In this document: positions 38,538 through 49,154 of the stretch, piece after piece
Numbering within the stretch: the stretch's first letter is position 1
How the letters are laid out: each line of letters opens with the position of its first letter
Assembly (NCBI RefSeq): GCF_041146795.1
Contig: NC_135169.1
Location: forward strand, 64,046,119 to 64,110,118
Reading direction: 5' to 3'
Source of the DNA: Maylandia zebra
Taxonomy: Eukaryota; Chordata; Actinopteri; Cichliformes; Cichlidae
DNA length: 64,000 nt
The notes under the pieces: generated by a model
Told to the model about the DNA's origin: nothing
What the model saw: only the letters and a program-made list of their open reading frames with translations
Database searches by the model: none
Made by a program: the position numbers and the translations under genes

Positions 38538-38991
38538 TAGGGCTGTCAGTCGATTAAAAATATTTAGTCGCGATTAATCGCATATTTATCAATAGTTAAC
38601 TCAAGAGTAATCACAAATTAATCACAGATTTTCTTAAGATCTGTTCGAAAGAAACTAACAGGATACTCTTCGTGTTTCTAATACCCTTAACAGTATGGGA
38701 GTGAACAAATACACTTGCTTTATGCAAATATGTTTATTTTTATTGAAACAATTCAAAACAATGAAAAATCCCGATGTAACTATTTAATTTACCATTAGAC
38801 ACTTAAGGCTTACAAAACATATTCTCATCTAAGTGGGATGAAAACAGGGAGACGCGATACACATTAAAAATAAAAATACAATAAATAAAATGCATATGTA
38901 ACTGTGGGGAATGTAATACATAACCCTATAAAGTGCAGTTAGGCTATACCTTAATACTTCCAGTGTCTTTGAAAAAAAGAGTTTGGCTATA

Positions 38992-40539
38992 CAGTGGGGC
39001 AAAAAAGTATTTAGTCAGCCACCGATTGTGCAAGTTCCCCCACTTAAAATGATGACAGAGGTCAGTAATTTGCACCAGAGGTACACTTCAACTGTGAGAG
39101 ACAGAATGTGAAAAAAAAAAAATCCATGAATCCACATGGTAGGATTTGTAAAGAATTTATCCGTAAATTAGGGTGGCAAATAAGTATTTGGTCACCTCAA
39201 ACATGGAAGATCTCTGGCTCTCACAGACCTGTAACGTCTTCTGTAAGACGCTTTTCTGTCCCCCACTCGTTACCTGTATGAATGGCACCTGTTTGAACTC
39301 ATCATCTGTATAAAAGACACCTGTCCACAGCCTCAAACAGTCAGACTCCAAACTCTGCCATGGCCAAGACCAAAGAGCTCTCGAAGGACACCAGGAAAAG
39401 TATTGTAGACCTGCACCAGACTGGGAAGAGTGAATCTACAATAGGCAAGCAGCTTGGTGTGAAAAAATCAACTGTGGGAGCAATCATCAGAAAATGGAAG
39501 ACATACAAGACCACTGATAATCTCCCTCGATCTGGGGCTCCACGCAAGATCTCATCCCGTGGGGTCAAAATGATCATGAGAACGGTGAGCAAAGATCCCA
39601 GAACCACACGGGGGGACCTGGTGAATGACCTGCAGAGAGCTGGGACCAAAGTAACAAAGGTCACCATCAGTAACACACTACAACGGCAGGGAATCAAATC
39701 CCGCAGTGCCAGACGTGTTCCGCTGCTGAAGCCAGTGCATGTCCAGGCCCGTCTGAAGTTTGCCAGAGAGCACATGGATGATACAGCAGAGGATTGGGAG
39801 AATGTCATGTGGTCAGATGAAACCAAAGTAGAACTTTTTGGTATAAACTCAACTCGTCGTGTTTGGAGGAAGAAGAATACTGAGTTGCATCCCAAGAACA
39901 CCATACCTACTGTGAAGCATGGGGGTGGAAACATCATGCTATGGGACTGTTTTTCTGCCAAGGGGACAGGACGACTGATCCGTGTTAAGGACAGAATGAA
40001 TGGGGCCATGTATCGTGAGATTTTGAGCCAAAACCTCCTTCCATCAGTGAGAACTTTGAAGATGAAACGAGGCTGGGTCTTCCAACATGACAATGATCCA
40101 AAACACACCGCCCGGGCAACAAAGGAGTGGCTCCGTAAGAAGCATTTGAAAGTCCTGGAGTGGCCTAGCCAGTCTCCAGACCTCAACCCCATAGAAAATC
40201 TGTGGCGGGAGTTGAAAGTCCGTGTTGCTCGGCGACAGCCCCAAAACATCACTGCTCTCGAGAAGATCTGCATGGAGGAATGGGCCAAAATACCAGCTAC
40301 TGTGTGTGCAAACCTGGTAAAGACCTGTAGTAAACGTTTGACCTCTGTTATTGCCAACAAAGGTTATGTTACAAAGTATTCTTTATAAATCCTACCATGT
40401 GAATTCATGGATTTTTTTTTCACATTCTGTCTCTCACATTTGACGTGTACCTCTGGTGCAAATTACTGACCTCTGTCATCATTTTAGGTGTGGGCACTTG
40501 CACAATCGGTGGCTGACTAAATACTTTTTTGCCCCACTG
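38992..40539 (+). mobile_element. Tc1-like transposon, complete
   Basis: Flanked by TA (38990-38991, 40540-40541). Inverted repeats start CAGTGGGGCAAAAAAGTATT and extend about 150 bases (38992-39145 and 40388-40539) with few differences. One intact transposase frame inside. All parts of a mobile Tc1 unit are present. Confidence 0.95.
39360..40388 (+). CDS. Tc1-like transposase, full-length frame
   Basis: 342 residues with no stop or frameshift, starting at ATG in a GCCATGG context. N-terminal paired-type helix-turn-helix region (residues 1-110) includes a GAPRK hook at 59-63. The DD34E catalytic residues are D153 ([11 protein letters not shown]), D244 ([10 protein letters not shown]) and E279 ([11 protein letters not shown]), the same spacing as in active Tc1 family members. 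The enzyme would cut and paste DNA at TA sites. One oddity: in the glycine-rich box the sequence is [17 protein letters not shown], with Asp196 where Gly is usual, which may impair activity. Length and termini suggest a recent arrival. Confidence 0.93.
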   Translation: MAKTKELSKDTRKSIVDLHQTGKSESTIGKQLGVKKSTVGAIIRKWKTYKTTDNLPRSGAPRKISSRGVKMIMRTVSKDPRTTRGDLVNDLQRAGTKVTKVTISNTLQRQGIKSRSARRVPLLKPVHVQARLKFAREHMDDTAEDWENVMWSDETKVELFGINSTRRVWRKKNTELHPKNTIPTVKHGGGNIMLWDCFSAKGTGRLIRVKDRMNGAMYREILSQNLLPSVRTLKMKRGWVFQHDNDPKHTARATKEWLRKKHLKVLEWPSQSPDLNPIENLWRELKVRVARRQPQNITALEKICMEEWAKIPATVCANLVKTCSKRLTSVIANKGYVTKYSL

Positions 40540-41814
40540 TACTTCTTGTTGCTCTCCAGTTGTATTTAGCAGAGGCTGAGCAACGCAACCTCCTTCCTTT
40601 GTCTGTTTTCTTAACAAAACATGAACATGGAAACACCACAAAGGAGAAAGGGGGAAAAAAAGAACTAAAAACATACAGAGCATGGGTTGTCCCTATTACT
40701 TTTGTTTCTTTGCACTGAACCAGTTGCTCAAACAGACAAGCATTTTGACATTTTCAGATTACAGGGCAGCTCGCTCCTTCTGAACAACATGCCCAGAAAG
40801 TGAAAATAACCTCTCACATGGTATGGATGTGTCAGGTGCTGCCAAGTACTTGCATGCAAGGTAGGCCATCTCAGTTTGTGCCTCTTATTGCTTGGACCAC
40901 CATTTCTGGGGACAGTCCTCAATGTCAATAGTCGGCTCTGCCCTGTATCGCTCCACACATTTCTCATTACAGTCCTCCTCTTCATCAGATGACGAGTCTG
41001 AGGCAAGCATGAGAGCTGATCTTTTCTTAGATGGCTCATATGTTGCTAGTTGTTCAGGCTGTGAAGGCCTCTCCCTCTCCCTCAGCAACGCACTGATCAA
41101 GCGCCACACCTCAGCCCTGTCAGGTCTGCTCAGACACTTAAGATCCTTAAACCTAGGATCCAGTGCTGTTGCAACCCTGAGCCACACGATTTTAGTTTTT
41201 TCCTTTTGCTTCTCCATTTCTGCTTTCAAGGTCTCCTTGAACTTAACCATGTAAGCTGGGTCATCCTCGGAGACCTCCATCACTCGCGACTGGTGACACA
41301 AAGCTGGCAGCACCACTGAGCAGGAAACAAACTTCTCCCCTCAGAGAAATACACTTTATTAAGAATTTGTTACATTCACTCACATAAGGTTGAAATCCAG
41401 GGTACTGTTCCATCTTGTTGATACGTCCTGCATAAGTGACTCTTTCCTATGAAAATGTGCAATTTGCTGTTGTTCGCGCTCCAGTGCGTTTGGTGAGCTA
41501 TGCTTGAAATGGCCTATGACCTTTCTGCATTTTGCCAATGCGCTGTTAAATGGACTGTTCTGTACAGAAACAGTGATGGCTCGATGGAGGCTGTATGGAG
41601 GCTGCAAGGCATGTGCTAAAATGGCAGCTGCCTGGCTGCTGCAACCATGTTGCGTGCACTGTCAGTGGTCAGCGTGCTGACTTTATGTTCAATTCCCCAC
41701 TGTCTTACCTGCATAAAGTGCTCGGCGCACATGTCAGCGATCTGCCTCTCCTCCGTCTTCATAACTGTCAAAGCATGCGACTGAAGTTCCCACTCTGGTG
41801 AAAAATAATGCGCT

Positions 41815-42282
41815 TGTAACAGTCACAATGGTGTGGTGTCTCTTTAAGACAACTCAAGTCGAGGGTTAATGTTGTCATCAGTATGCGCCACTGCCCTCTC
41901 TCTGCTAAGCACTTCTGGATGGATGCAAACTGCATTTCGTTGCCCTGTACCTGTGCATGTGCAATGACAATAAAGTTGAATTCTAATTCTAATTCTGATT
42001 GTGTGGACATGTGCTTGCACGCTAGAGCATGAGGAGGGACGGATTTTATGTTTTACCTCCCCAGACACCTTTCTTTTGCAACGTTATGGGTTGTACAAAC
42101 ACTCTGCGCTATGTTTGTTAAGCTGCAGTCGTTCAACCGGGCTTATATGGTTGACAAAGAGAACGTGTATTAAAGAACACACTGTGGAATTTCCGATGCC
42201 AGCGTGAGTGTGTATTCTTTTGACTAGCCTGCTAAGTGTTTTGCCGCCTCCTCTCAACCACTAAACGCAACCCGACGTTACA
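41815..42282 (-). mobile_element. LTR-like insert with nested LINE tail
   Basis: Starts TGTAACAG and ends CGTTACA, so TG to CA, with weakly matching 4-base flanks. Removing it rejoins the hAT transposase at the boundary between the TGDYWTS block and the ELQSHALTV block. Inside, 41910-42000 is a short LINE 3' tail, ending ATGACAATAAAGTTGAATTC with TCTAAT repeats. LTR identity is inference. Confidence 0.55.
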
Positions 42283-42577
42283 TGCTGTTACCCCAAGGTA
42301 ACTGATTACTTAGAGAAGTCCAATAGTCTCCGGTGAGTGCAACTGTGTTGGTCTGCTCCAAAGCCTCGACTTTGGATTTCTCATATTCATACAAGTTGTG
42401 TATGTTGGTTACAGTGGTGACTCTCGAAGGCAATTCATATGTGCAGTTATTGGATGCTATGCGAATTATTTCAAGTAGCCCCTCATCCTCCACAATGTTA
42501 ATTGCCATGCAAGTTGCAGCCACCCATTTTGCTATGGCTGTTGAAAGTTTGTTGGTTGTAGAATTGTCCAGACGTCT

Positions 42578-43450
42578 CTGTCACTACCCGATCCGTACCG
42601 GAAACCCGATCGGTACCCCACATGCGCGAACGGTGTCTACTTCCGGTCGAAGCGTTTTACGATAGTTACGGGTCAGAGTATCTGTTAAGATGTTAAGAAT
42701 AATAAGTGTCTCTTAAAACGTTTCCGATAATGAAACATTTAATATAATGTAGAGAAAAATAAAAATAATAAAAAGATAGTTACGGATCAGGACTCCCCGA
42801 TCCTTACTGCGCATGTGCAAAGTCAGACCGTACAAATCGGGTCTACCCGATCCGTACCGCGCATGTGCAGGGGTTTTCTTCTTCTTCTGTTCGTTTAATG
42901 GCAGTTTACTCCCCAGTGTACGAGGATACCGCCCCCTGCTGACCGAGCGAACGAACCGTATTGTAAACTGAATTAGCATCATTACAAACGTGTGTTAATT
43001 TTGATTTAGTGGTAGTCGAGTGTCTTTATGCTTGTCTGTGTGGAGAGGATTGATTGGAATAGTGATGATGATGTCCACTATCACTGTCAATTGTCAGTAA
43101 ACACTTAATCTGGCTGATGAATCTTCACTTGACACATTGCTAAGTCAATATTATTAAGTCTGTAATTAGGCGCCATTCTTATTATTTTACGGAGCTTTTG
43201 TTCAATCGGGGGACGCTCTCTGTTGAGGAGAAAAGCATGAATTTGTTTGTATACGGATTATCCATTGTTTAAATGTCCCGGGCAGTCGAAAAGGAGGCAG
43301 AGCTGTTGAGAAATGCTAGGAGCTAACTGGGCGCTAACCGTATCATTCAAATATATTGAATGTCGCAATGTTGGCAAAGAGAGGAAGTGACGTAAGATTT
43401 GCACATGCGGGGTACCTATCGAGTTTCCGGTACGGATCGGGTAGTGACAG
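42578..43450. mobile_element. MITE with long inverted repeats
   Basis: The 873-base element has ends CTGTCACTACCCGATCCGTA and TACGGATCGGGTAGTGACAG, with about 40 bases of terminal complementarity. Flanked by TCT on both sides (42575-42577, 43451-43453). Variants of CCCGATCCGTACCG recur inside near 42780 and 42845. Removing it rejoins the hAT transposase. Superfamily not assigned. Confidence 0.8.
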
Positions 43451-43846
43451 TCTCCTTTGAAAACTATCCAGCGTGAACTCCCTTTAGCGAGAGGGATGAC
43501 GGCTCTCTGCGTTAGCTGTGTGCTTGGCTAGCAAGTGGTATTTGAGACTGGACGTACTACAGTGATAACTCAGTTCACATTGACAGTAAATACAAATTAC
43601 TTTGGCCTTGTCAAGAGAACCATCTGGCATTGCTTGGAACTTAAAACTTGCCGTTCAAAAGAACCTTTTTTTATCCATTTCTGCTCACATCTATAACTGC
43701 CGCGTTGCTTCCTATTTTCTGAAAAAACGGTGCGGGCCTAAGGTCACAGGCCGGTGTGTGTGAGTGCGTTAATTCTGCGTTAAAATATTTTTGTTGCATT
43801 AACGCATTATTGCGTTAACTTTGACAGCCCTAATATATATATGTAC

Positions 43847-44651
43847 TACGGGTGCAACAATACACAAAATTCACCGTTCGGTTCGGTTCGATAGTTTGGT
43901 GTCACGGTTCGATATTTTTTCGATGCAAAAAAATGTTCGTGCCTTCTTAATTTGTCATTTATTAAGATTATAAATATATACAGTATTTTAACTCAAAAGT
44001 ACAGTTTTTAAATTTAATGTTGCTGAAACAAGAAAATAATTAAAAAAAAAAAAAAATCTATCTGATCGAGAAATCACTCATCTTTGGAAAAGAGAGTTTA
44101 TTACAGAGAAATGTCTCTTTCCAAAATAAAAGCTATACTATACGCTTCTTCTGGGCTGACTCGGGTAAGGAGAATCATGTGCTAACAGCTGTCTAAATGA
44201 CTCGGGTAAAGTTTGCAGCAAGCTTGTTGTTTTTGTCTGCTTCCACTTGTCTTTGCACTAGGATGATGTCGGCGTAAATGTGCAGTCATAATCGTTGTGT
44301 TCCCACTAGTGCTCTCAGCATTAATCTCGTTAAAATTACGTTAACGCCATAATGCGGTAAATCTCCCTTAACAAGTTACCGCGGATCGCCCCGTGCGTGG
44401 GGCTGGACGGCATCAACACGTTAACAAGCTAACTGCGCTAACGCACTAGTTCCCACAAATTGAGCATTGCGTGGCACATCCGACATACTGTTTTACTTTT
44501 GTCCATGACTCGCTTAATATCAGGGTCATGCTTCACATGAAAACCAAGATAGTTCCAAACGCCAGATCTGAATGAGGGTGGGGGAGGTTAAATTTCGTGT
44601 CACGTTGAGGCAGTTGCCATGTTGCAACGAGCTTAGCTTCTGTCTCGCTAG

Positions 44652-44728
<77 letters not shown>

Positions 44729-44863
44729 ACAAGAGATAGCATCGTCAGAAGAAAAGTTGATAAAATCAATTAAAAATTTTGTAATGTTCGATACATATGC
44801 GTACCGAACCGAAAGCACTGTATCGAACGGTTCAATATCGATACGAATATTGTTGCACCCCTA
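43847..44863. mobile_element. hAT-type MITE in the same microsatellite
   Basis: Ends TACGGGTGCAACAATAC and GAATATTGTTGCACCCCTA are imperfect inverted repeats. Flanks ATATGTAC (43839-43846) and ATATATAC (44864-44871) agree at seven of eight bases. Contains a C run and (AC)n at 44650-44720. No transposase. Confidence 0.75.
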
Positions 44864-44879
44864 ATATATACATATACAT

Positions 44880-44911
<32 letters not shown>

Positions 44912-44938
44912 GTATGTATGTATGTATGTATGTATGTA
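44864..44938. repeat. (CATA)n/(CA)n/(GTAT)n microsatellite, right part
   Basis: Right half of the microsatellite split by the two hAT elements. Confidence 0.8.
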
Positions 44939-45839
44939 GGGTGAGGGAGGGCCTTCTCTCATCCCAACTGGCCAAAGAAGGAAAAACAAAAAGAACAAAA
45001 GACATGCTGTTGAAGAAAGCCAGAGATTAACAATAGCTAATGATTTTAAATGCAGAGAGCTGTATAAACACATAGACGAATACGATGACCTAGAAATAGT
45101 TTAGTTTTCCACATGACACTGATGAGAGAAACAAACTGAAAATATAAAAAGAGGTATAAACTGATTACATATTTAGAAGTTTCTAATTGATGATAAGTTT
45201 GTAACAAAATAATAAACAGAAATTAAATCAAAACCTTCAAATGACAGAAACACTGGAAAACCTTGAGCAGGTATAAATGTAAATCTTTATTAACATAGAT
45301 GAAGAAATTTGGATTTACAAAGATTCACTGGAGGAAATGTTAAATGAAAGGGGTTAGAAAGGTTCAGGATCAGAGAAGAAATATGAGTCTGTAACTACAC
45401 AAATTTTTACTTTTACACAATTTTGCTCCGTAAGCTGTAAAATTCAACATTTTATACAAAAAGAGAATAATAAGTAATGTCAACCAAAGTGGTTGTAGCT
45501 GAACAATGAGCCAGATTATTAATAGTCTATAATTCACAGAACAACAATTATACTGTAACAGCTGATCTTTAGTTTTTCTTACAACCAGCCGCTGAACATG
45601 AAGCTAAAAAACAAAACGTGCATATATTCTGAGATAATATCATATAAATTCATTTATGTTTGTAACACAGTTTGACTTTGTGTCAGTAAATCTCATGAAC
45701 AACATGAAGATGAATAAACTGTAGTTCAGGTTCACTGACAGACAGCACAGACACACACTGTTGGTCTGAGTCTGAACATGATGATCATCAGAGAAATGAG
45801 AAAGAAATCCAAACTCTGAGTGTTTGACGTCTATGATGT
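44939..45839. other. Intergenic, nothing recognised
   Basis: AT-rich sequence downstream of the immunoglobulin gene's last exon; it may hold its 3' untranslated region. No exon supported. Confidence 0.35.
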
Positions 45840-46040
45840 TTATTGGTTGATGATCTTAAGTCTGAAGAGGTTGTCCGCTCTGTTGTTCAGCAGAACGCTC
45901 ATTTGAACCTTGAGACTGTTTTCTTCTTGTTGCTGCTGTTGTTGGTGTTTCTTTTCAAAAACCAACAACAGTAGCAGCAACAAGAAGCACAGCAGGAACT
46001 ACCAGACCAGCTTTCAGTCCACCAGATCCTCCTTTCTGAG
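45840..46040 (-). pseudogene. Transmembrane and tail exon of a V-set Ig gene
   Basis: After a CTGCAG acceptor (AG at 46041-46042) the minus strand reads AQKGGSGGLKAGLVVPAVLL and continues VAATVVGF, a membrane span, then a TGA. One base later another frame continues with a Gln-rich tail (KKHQQQQQQ) and ends at TAA 45840-45842. The tail composition is normal for teleost butyrophilin-like receptors, so a 1-base frameshift after the membrane span is likely. Alternatively a separate tail exon is used. It lies 3' of the Ig exon at 50845 and a duplicated intron piece. Confidence 0.5.
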
Positions 46041-46047
46041 CTGCAGG

Positions 46048-46310
46048 TGAGAAACAGGTGTGAGGTGTCAGGTAGGTGATGAGTGAAGAACAGAACAGAA
46101 TCCATTTCCTCTTCAAACTGCTGTCAGACATTATCTACTGCACTCTGATCACATCACTCAGACCAGCTGCTTTCTACAAAGTCTCATCAACAACATCTTT
46201 AGAAACAAACATCAACAACCAGGAAGCAGCTTCACCTCTGATCACACACTCAACTCTACTCACTCACCTGGAGGAACAACACGTGGAGGGTCAATTTTAA
46301 CAGGTTTATT
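46048..46310 (-). repeat. Duplicated intron/exon-edge block, copy 1
   Basis: Matches 49018-49154 plus 50757-50866 almost perfectly. It ends at the edge of an Ig exon (donor CTCACCTGGAGG), of which only a few codons remain. Confidence 0.75.
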
Positions 46311-46329
46311 GTCTTTGTGTGCTCCTGAT

Positions 46330-46890
46330 GAGAAAAAGGCATGAAAAAAAATTATTTTCAATGATCCCAAGTAAGCCATCACAAGATTGGTTCAGATCTC
46401 TAGACTCGTATATTTCTAAATTCCTTTGGAAAGATAAACCCCCGCATATCAGCTTAAAAACCAAAAGGACCAAGGATAAAGGAGGACTAGATCGGACTAA
46501 CTTTAATCACTACTTTTTAGCCAACAGGCTTCAGTTCATCTCTAGATGGTTAAAACACACCTACTTAGATGAACCCCGGATAGATGTACACGGTGGGCCA
46601 TTTATATGGATACACCGTAATAACATGGGAATGGTTGGTGATATTAAAGTCCTGTTTGTGGCACATTAGTATATGTAAGGGGGCAAACTCCTCAAGATGG
46701 GTGGTGACCATGGTAGCCATTACGGTGTTTCCATATAAATAGCCCAGCCTGTAGAACAGGCACTATGTAATAATCTAGAAATTTCAGACCTAACATTTAT
46801 CAGCTCAAACATCAAACGACATGAATGCTTTAAAAGCATCAACATCAGCTCTTCTCTAACAGCATGGTGGGAGTTTTTAAAAATAACAGT
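46330..46890 (+). pseudogene. L1/Tx1-type LINE ORF2 fragment
   Basis: Reads SKPSQDWFRSLDSYISKFLW, then RTKDKGGLDRTNFNHYFLAN and RLQFISRWLKHTYLDEPRID. After the MITE it continues [14 protein letters not shown] to [11 protein letters not shown]. This is the region after the reverse transcriptase in L1-type elements. Truncated on both sides. Confidence 0.75.
46589..46751. mobile_element. Tc1/mariner-type MITE in the L1 fragment
   Basis: 163 bases flanked by TA (46587-46588, 46752-46753). Inverted ends CACGGTGGGCC and AGCCCAGCCTG are imperfect, with a further good match inward around GGCCATTTATATGGATACAC. Removal with one TA restores the L1 frame. Confidence 0.85.
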
Positions 46891-48985
46891 CTTGGCCCTT
46901 GCCCTGGTGGGTTCCAGAGTGTGGGGATGCCTACTGGGGTCAGCTGAGTCCCTCTTCCTGCTCCACCACACCCACACATACGCAGGGCTTGGGGTGCAGG
47001 TGTGTCACCAGGGTGCAGGGGAGGCACTCCCCCTCTGTCCCCTTCTGGCTGCCTGTGCCTCAATTTTATTCCGTAACCTAGACATCCACATTACTCATAC
47101 TCTCATAACACATACAAATAGGGCCTTGGGGCATGGGTACGTTACACAGTGTCCAGAGGATGGTCTGTGTATTCAAACCCACCTCTGGTGCTGGTGCCCT
47201 ACCCTCAATTTTAAATGCATATAGACACTGATGGAGGAGCCGTGCTGCTCTCTGGCAAGAAGCACCATGCCCTCCTGTGTTTTAAATGCACTTTAGAACA
47301 GCACGCAGCAACACTACATATGAACGGGCGGAGGAAGGTTTGGGGTCTTCACTCACCCCCGTTTTGTTCACCGTTGGGGCTGGGAGGAGGTGCTGGCCGT
47401 CAGATTGGGGTCTGGGATGCGGGGCCTCCCTGCTACTGCCGATAAGGAGGCGGTCTGCTTTCCTCCACCCCAGACAGAAGGGTTACATCTCCTGGGTCTG
47501 GGGGCAAACTGTACCCGGACCTGGGATATAGGGTATGTTTGCGGAGTGTGAATGTGTGTAAAGTGTCTATTTGTGTCTGTCTCCATTGGGTGAGTGCCGA
47601 GTATTTGGTTTTGTATATTCGGGTGGGAATGCATGTTTGTGTCTCCGTGCACCTGTTCGTCTATGTCAGCTTGGGTCTTAGACTTCACTGGGAACATCTC
47701 AGGCTCTCCGAGGTATGGAGGCCTATCTTCCCTCACCACACTCCCTGCCAGTGGCTGATGCCCTCAGACGTTGGTGTGTTGGTGGTTCTTGGTGTCTGGG
47801 GCTGGGCACTCATGTATGTACCGACTCACTCCAGGTGACCGATTGGCTGTCCCTGGCGCCTGTGGCCCGTCTGAGCCCCTTCAGGGGGGTGGGGTGCCCT
47901 CAGGCCTCTGGGCCTGAGGCCCGGTCCTCTGGTAGAGCTGGCTGCTGGCAGAGCCCGCGGACACGTCACTGCAACCCCCTCTCGCCTCCTCTCCTTTGCA
48001 TGCTGGGTGACGTCTCGTTTGGGGCTCTCCGCAGCTCTTCCCAGGAGGGTGGCACGGTTGCCACCCTGGTGGTCCTCCTTGGGTCCTCGTATTCTGGGGT
48101 CTCTGGATGTCCATGGCCTGGATCTCCTCCATAAGTGCTTCATGCCCTCAGGGGACGGGGCTATGGCTCTCCACACTCCCTAGCAGATCGGGGTGGCTGT
48201 AGCTCAGGTGGCAGAGCCACTAACCAGAGGGTCAGTGGTTCAATCCCAGGCTGCTCTAGTCTGCATGCCAAGATACTAACCCCATGTTGCTCTCCGATGC
48301 ATCCATTGGAGTGTGAATGTGTATGGATGGTAGACTACTTAGCACTTAAAAACTCAGAAAAAAGTGCTTGTGTGATTGGGTGAATGAATTAGATGTATAA
48401 AGTGCTTTGAGTGCTCAGACAGAGTAGAAAAGCACTATATAAGAGCCAGTCATGGACATGGAGAAACCTTTTGAATACAAGCGTGCTGATCCACACAGGT
48501 GTGCACACGGGTGTTCACAGACACAAGCTACACCGTTTTTGGCTGCTACCTCAAAGCACATTGTGCGCTGTCGACCTCTGTCTATTGTGTACTGCATAAT
48601 AACATGTAATATTTAGTATCTACTGTTATCTACTGTTAGGTAGTATATTGTGATGGTGTTGTATTTATTATCTTGCTCTTTTCTCTTCTTTTTTTTCTTA
48701 TCCCCATACAGGTGATCTAAGTGTTTTGGGGGTTTTCTTTTTCTTTCTCTCCCTCTCTTTCTTTCATTCTTTCTCCCTGTTCTATCCCCCAGTCATGTCT
48801 GTCCCGTCTGTAACAACCGAAAATAAAATAAAATAAATACATAATTATAATAAAGGTCAATCAAATGGACCAATATGGCAAGGCCATGATGATCCACTTG
48901 GCAAAGTAAATCCGCTTGGCATCTTTCTTGGCCTTCAGACAACAATTCTGATGGCTATAGATCCAAACGGGACAAGCAAAAAAAA
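46891..48985 (+). mobile_element. GC-rich retroposon family, copy B
   Basis: Homologous to 32880-34870 with many small differences. Lacks the first 240 or so bases of copy A. Directly follows the L1 ORF2 fragment in the same orientation. A SINE (48190-48450) is inserted near its 3' part. Ends in A-rich sequence at about 48979. Confidence 0.75.
48190..48450 (+). mobile_element. tRNA-derived SINE
   Basis: Polymerase III box A (TAGCTCAGGTGG, 48200-48211) and box B (GGTTCAATCC, 48237-48246) are spaced as in a tRNA. The 3' body ends AAAGCACTATATAAGAGCC. It interrupts copy B where copy A is continuous (CAGATC in both). Resembles the AFC/ROn-1-type SINEs of cichlids, from memory. Confidence 0.85.
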
Positions 48986-49017
48986 AACAAAACCCAAAAA
49001 TCCAACAACAACAACAG

Positions 49018-49154
49018 GTGTGAGGTGTCAGCTGTCAGGTAGGTGATGAGTGAAGAACAGAACAGAATCCATTTCGTCTTCAAACTGCTGTCAGACATTA
49101 TCTACTGCACTCTGATCACATCACTCAGACCAGCTGCTTTCTACAAAGTCTCAT
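49018..49154 (-). repeat. Duplicated intron block, copy 2 (left part)
   Basis: Continues at 50757 after the LINE. See 46048-46310. Confidence 0.75.

Larger units (their letters stand above)
40700..43630 (-). pseudogene. hAT transposase (ZBED1-like), broken
   Basis: Order on the minus strand: a BED zinc finger near 43630-43500 (CIYCQCEL then LKYHLLAKH); after the MITE, AKWVAATCMAINIVEDEGLL and VALTGDYWTS (42577-42283); after the LTR-like insert, ELQSHALTVMKTEERQ and LTTDSARNMVAAA (41814-41640); SLMQDVSTRWNSTLD near 41420; ATALDPRFKDLKCLSRPDRA near 41160; and finally the hAT dimerisation region with CKYLAAPDTSIPCERLF near 40800. Stops (for example TAA near 40888) and a deletion near 41320-41400 break it. 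ZBED1-like transposases bind DNA through the BED finger and dimerise through the C-terminus. Confidence 0.85.
38538..43832 (-). mobile_element. hAT transposon (ZBED-type), with nested inserts
   Basis: Ends TAGGGCTGTC and GACAGCCCTA with neighbouring inverted sequence rich in ATTAA and GCGTTAA words. Flanks ATATCTAT (38530-38537) and ATATATAT (43833-43840) agree at seven of eight bases. The transposase runs on the minus strand from about 43630 to 40700. Nested inside are a Tc1 element (38992-40539), an LTR-like insert (41815-42282) and a long-TIR MITE (42578-43450). Confidence 0.85.

Noticed and set aside
39341..40360. 339-codon minus-strand open frame
   Set aside because: It is the antisense of the intact Tc1 transposase; composition follows the coding strand and no family motif appears.
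48190..48262. Possible tRNA gene
   Set aside because: Boxes A and B are present, but the cloverleaf is not complete and the sequence continues into a SINE body; it is a tRNA-derived SINE.
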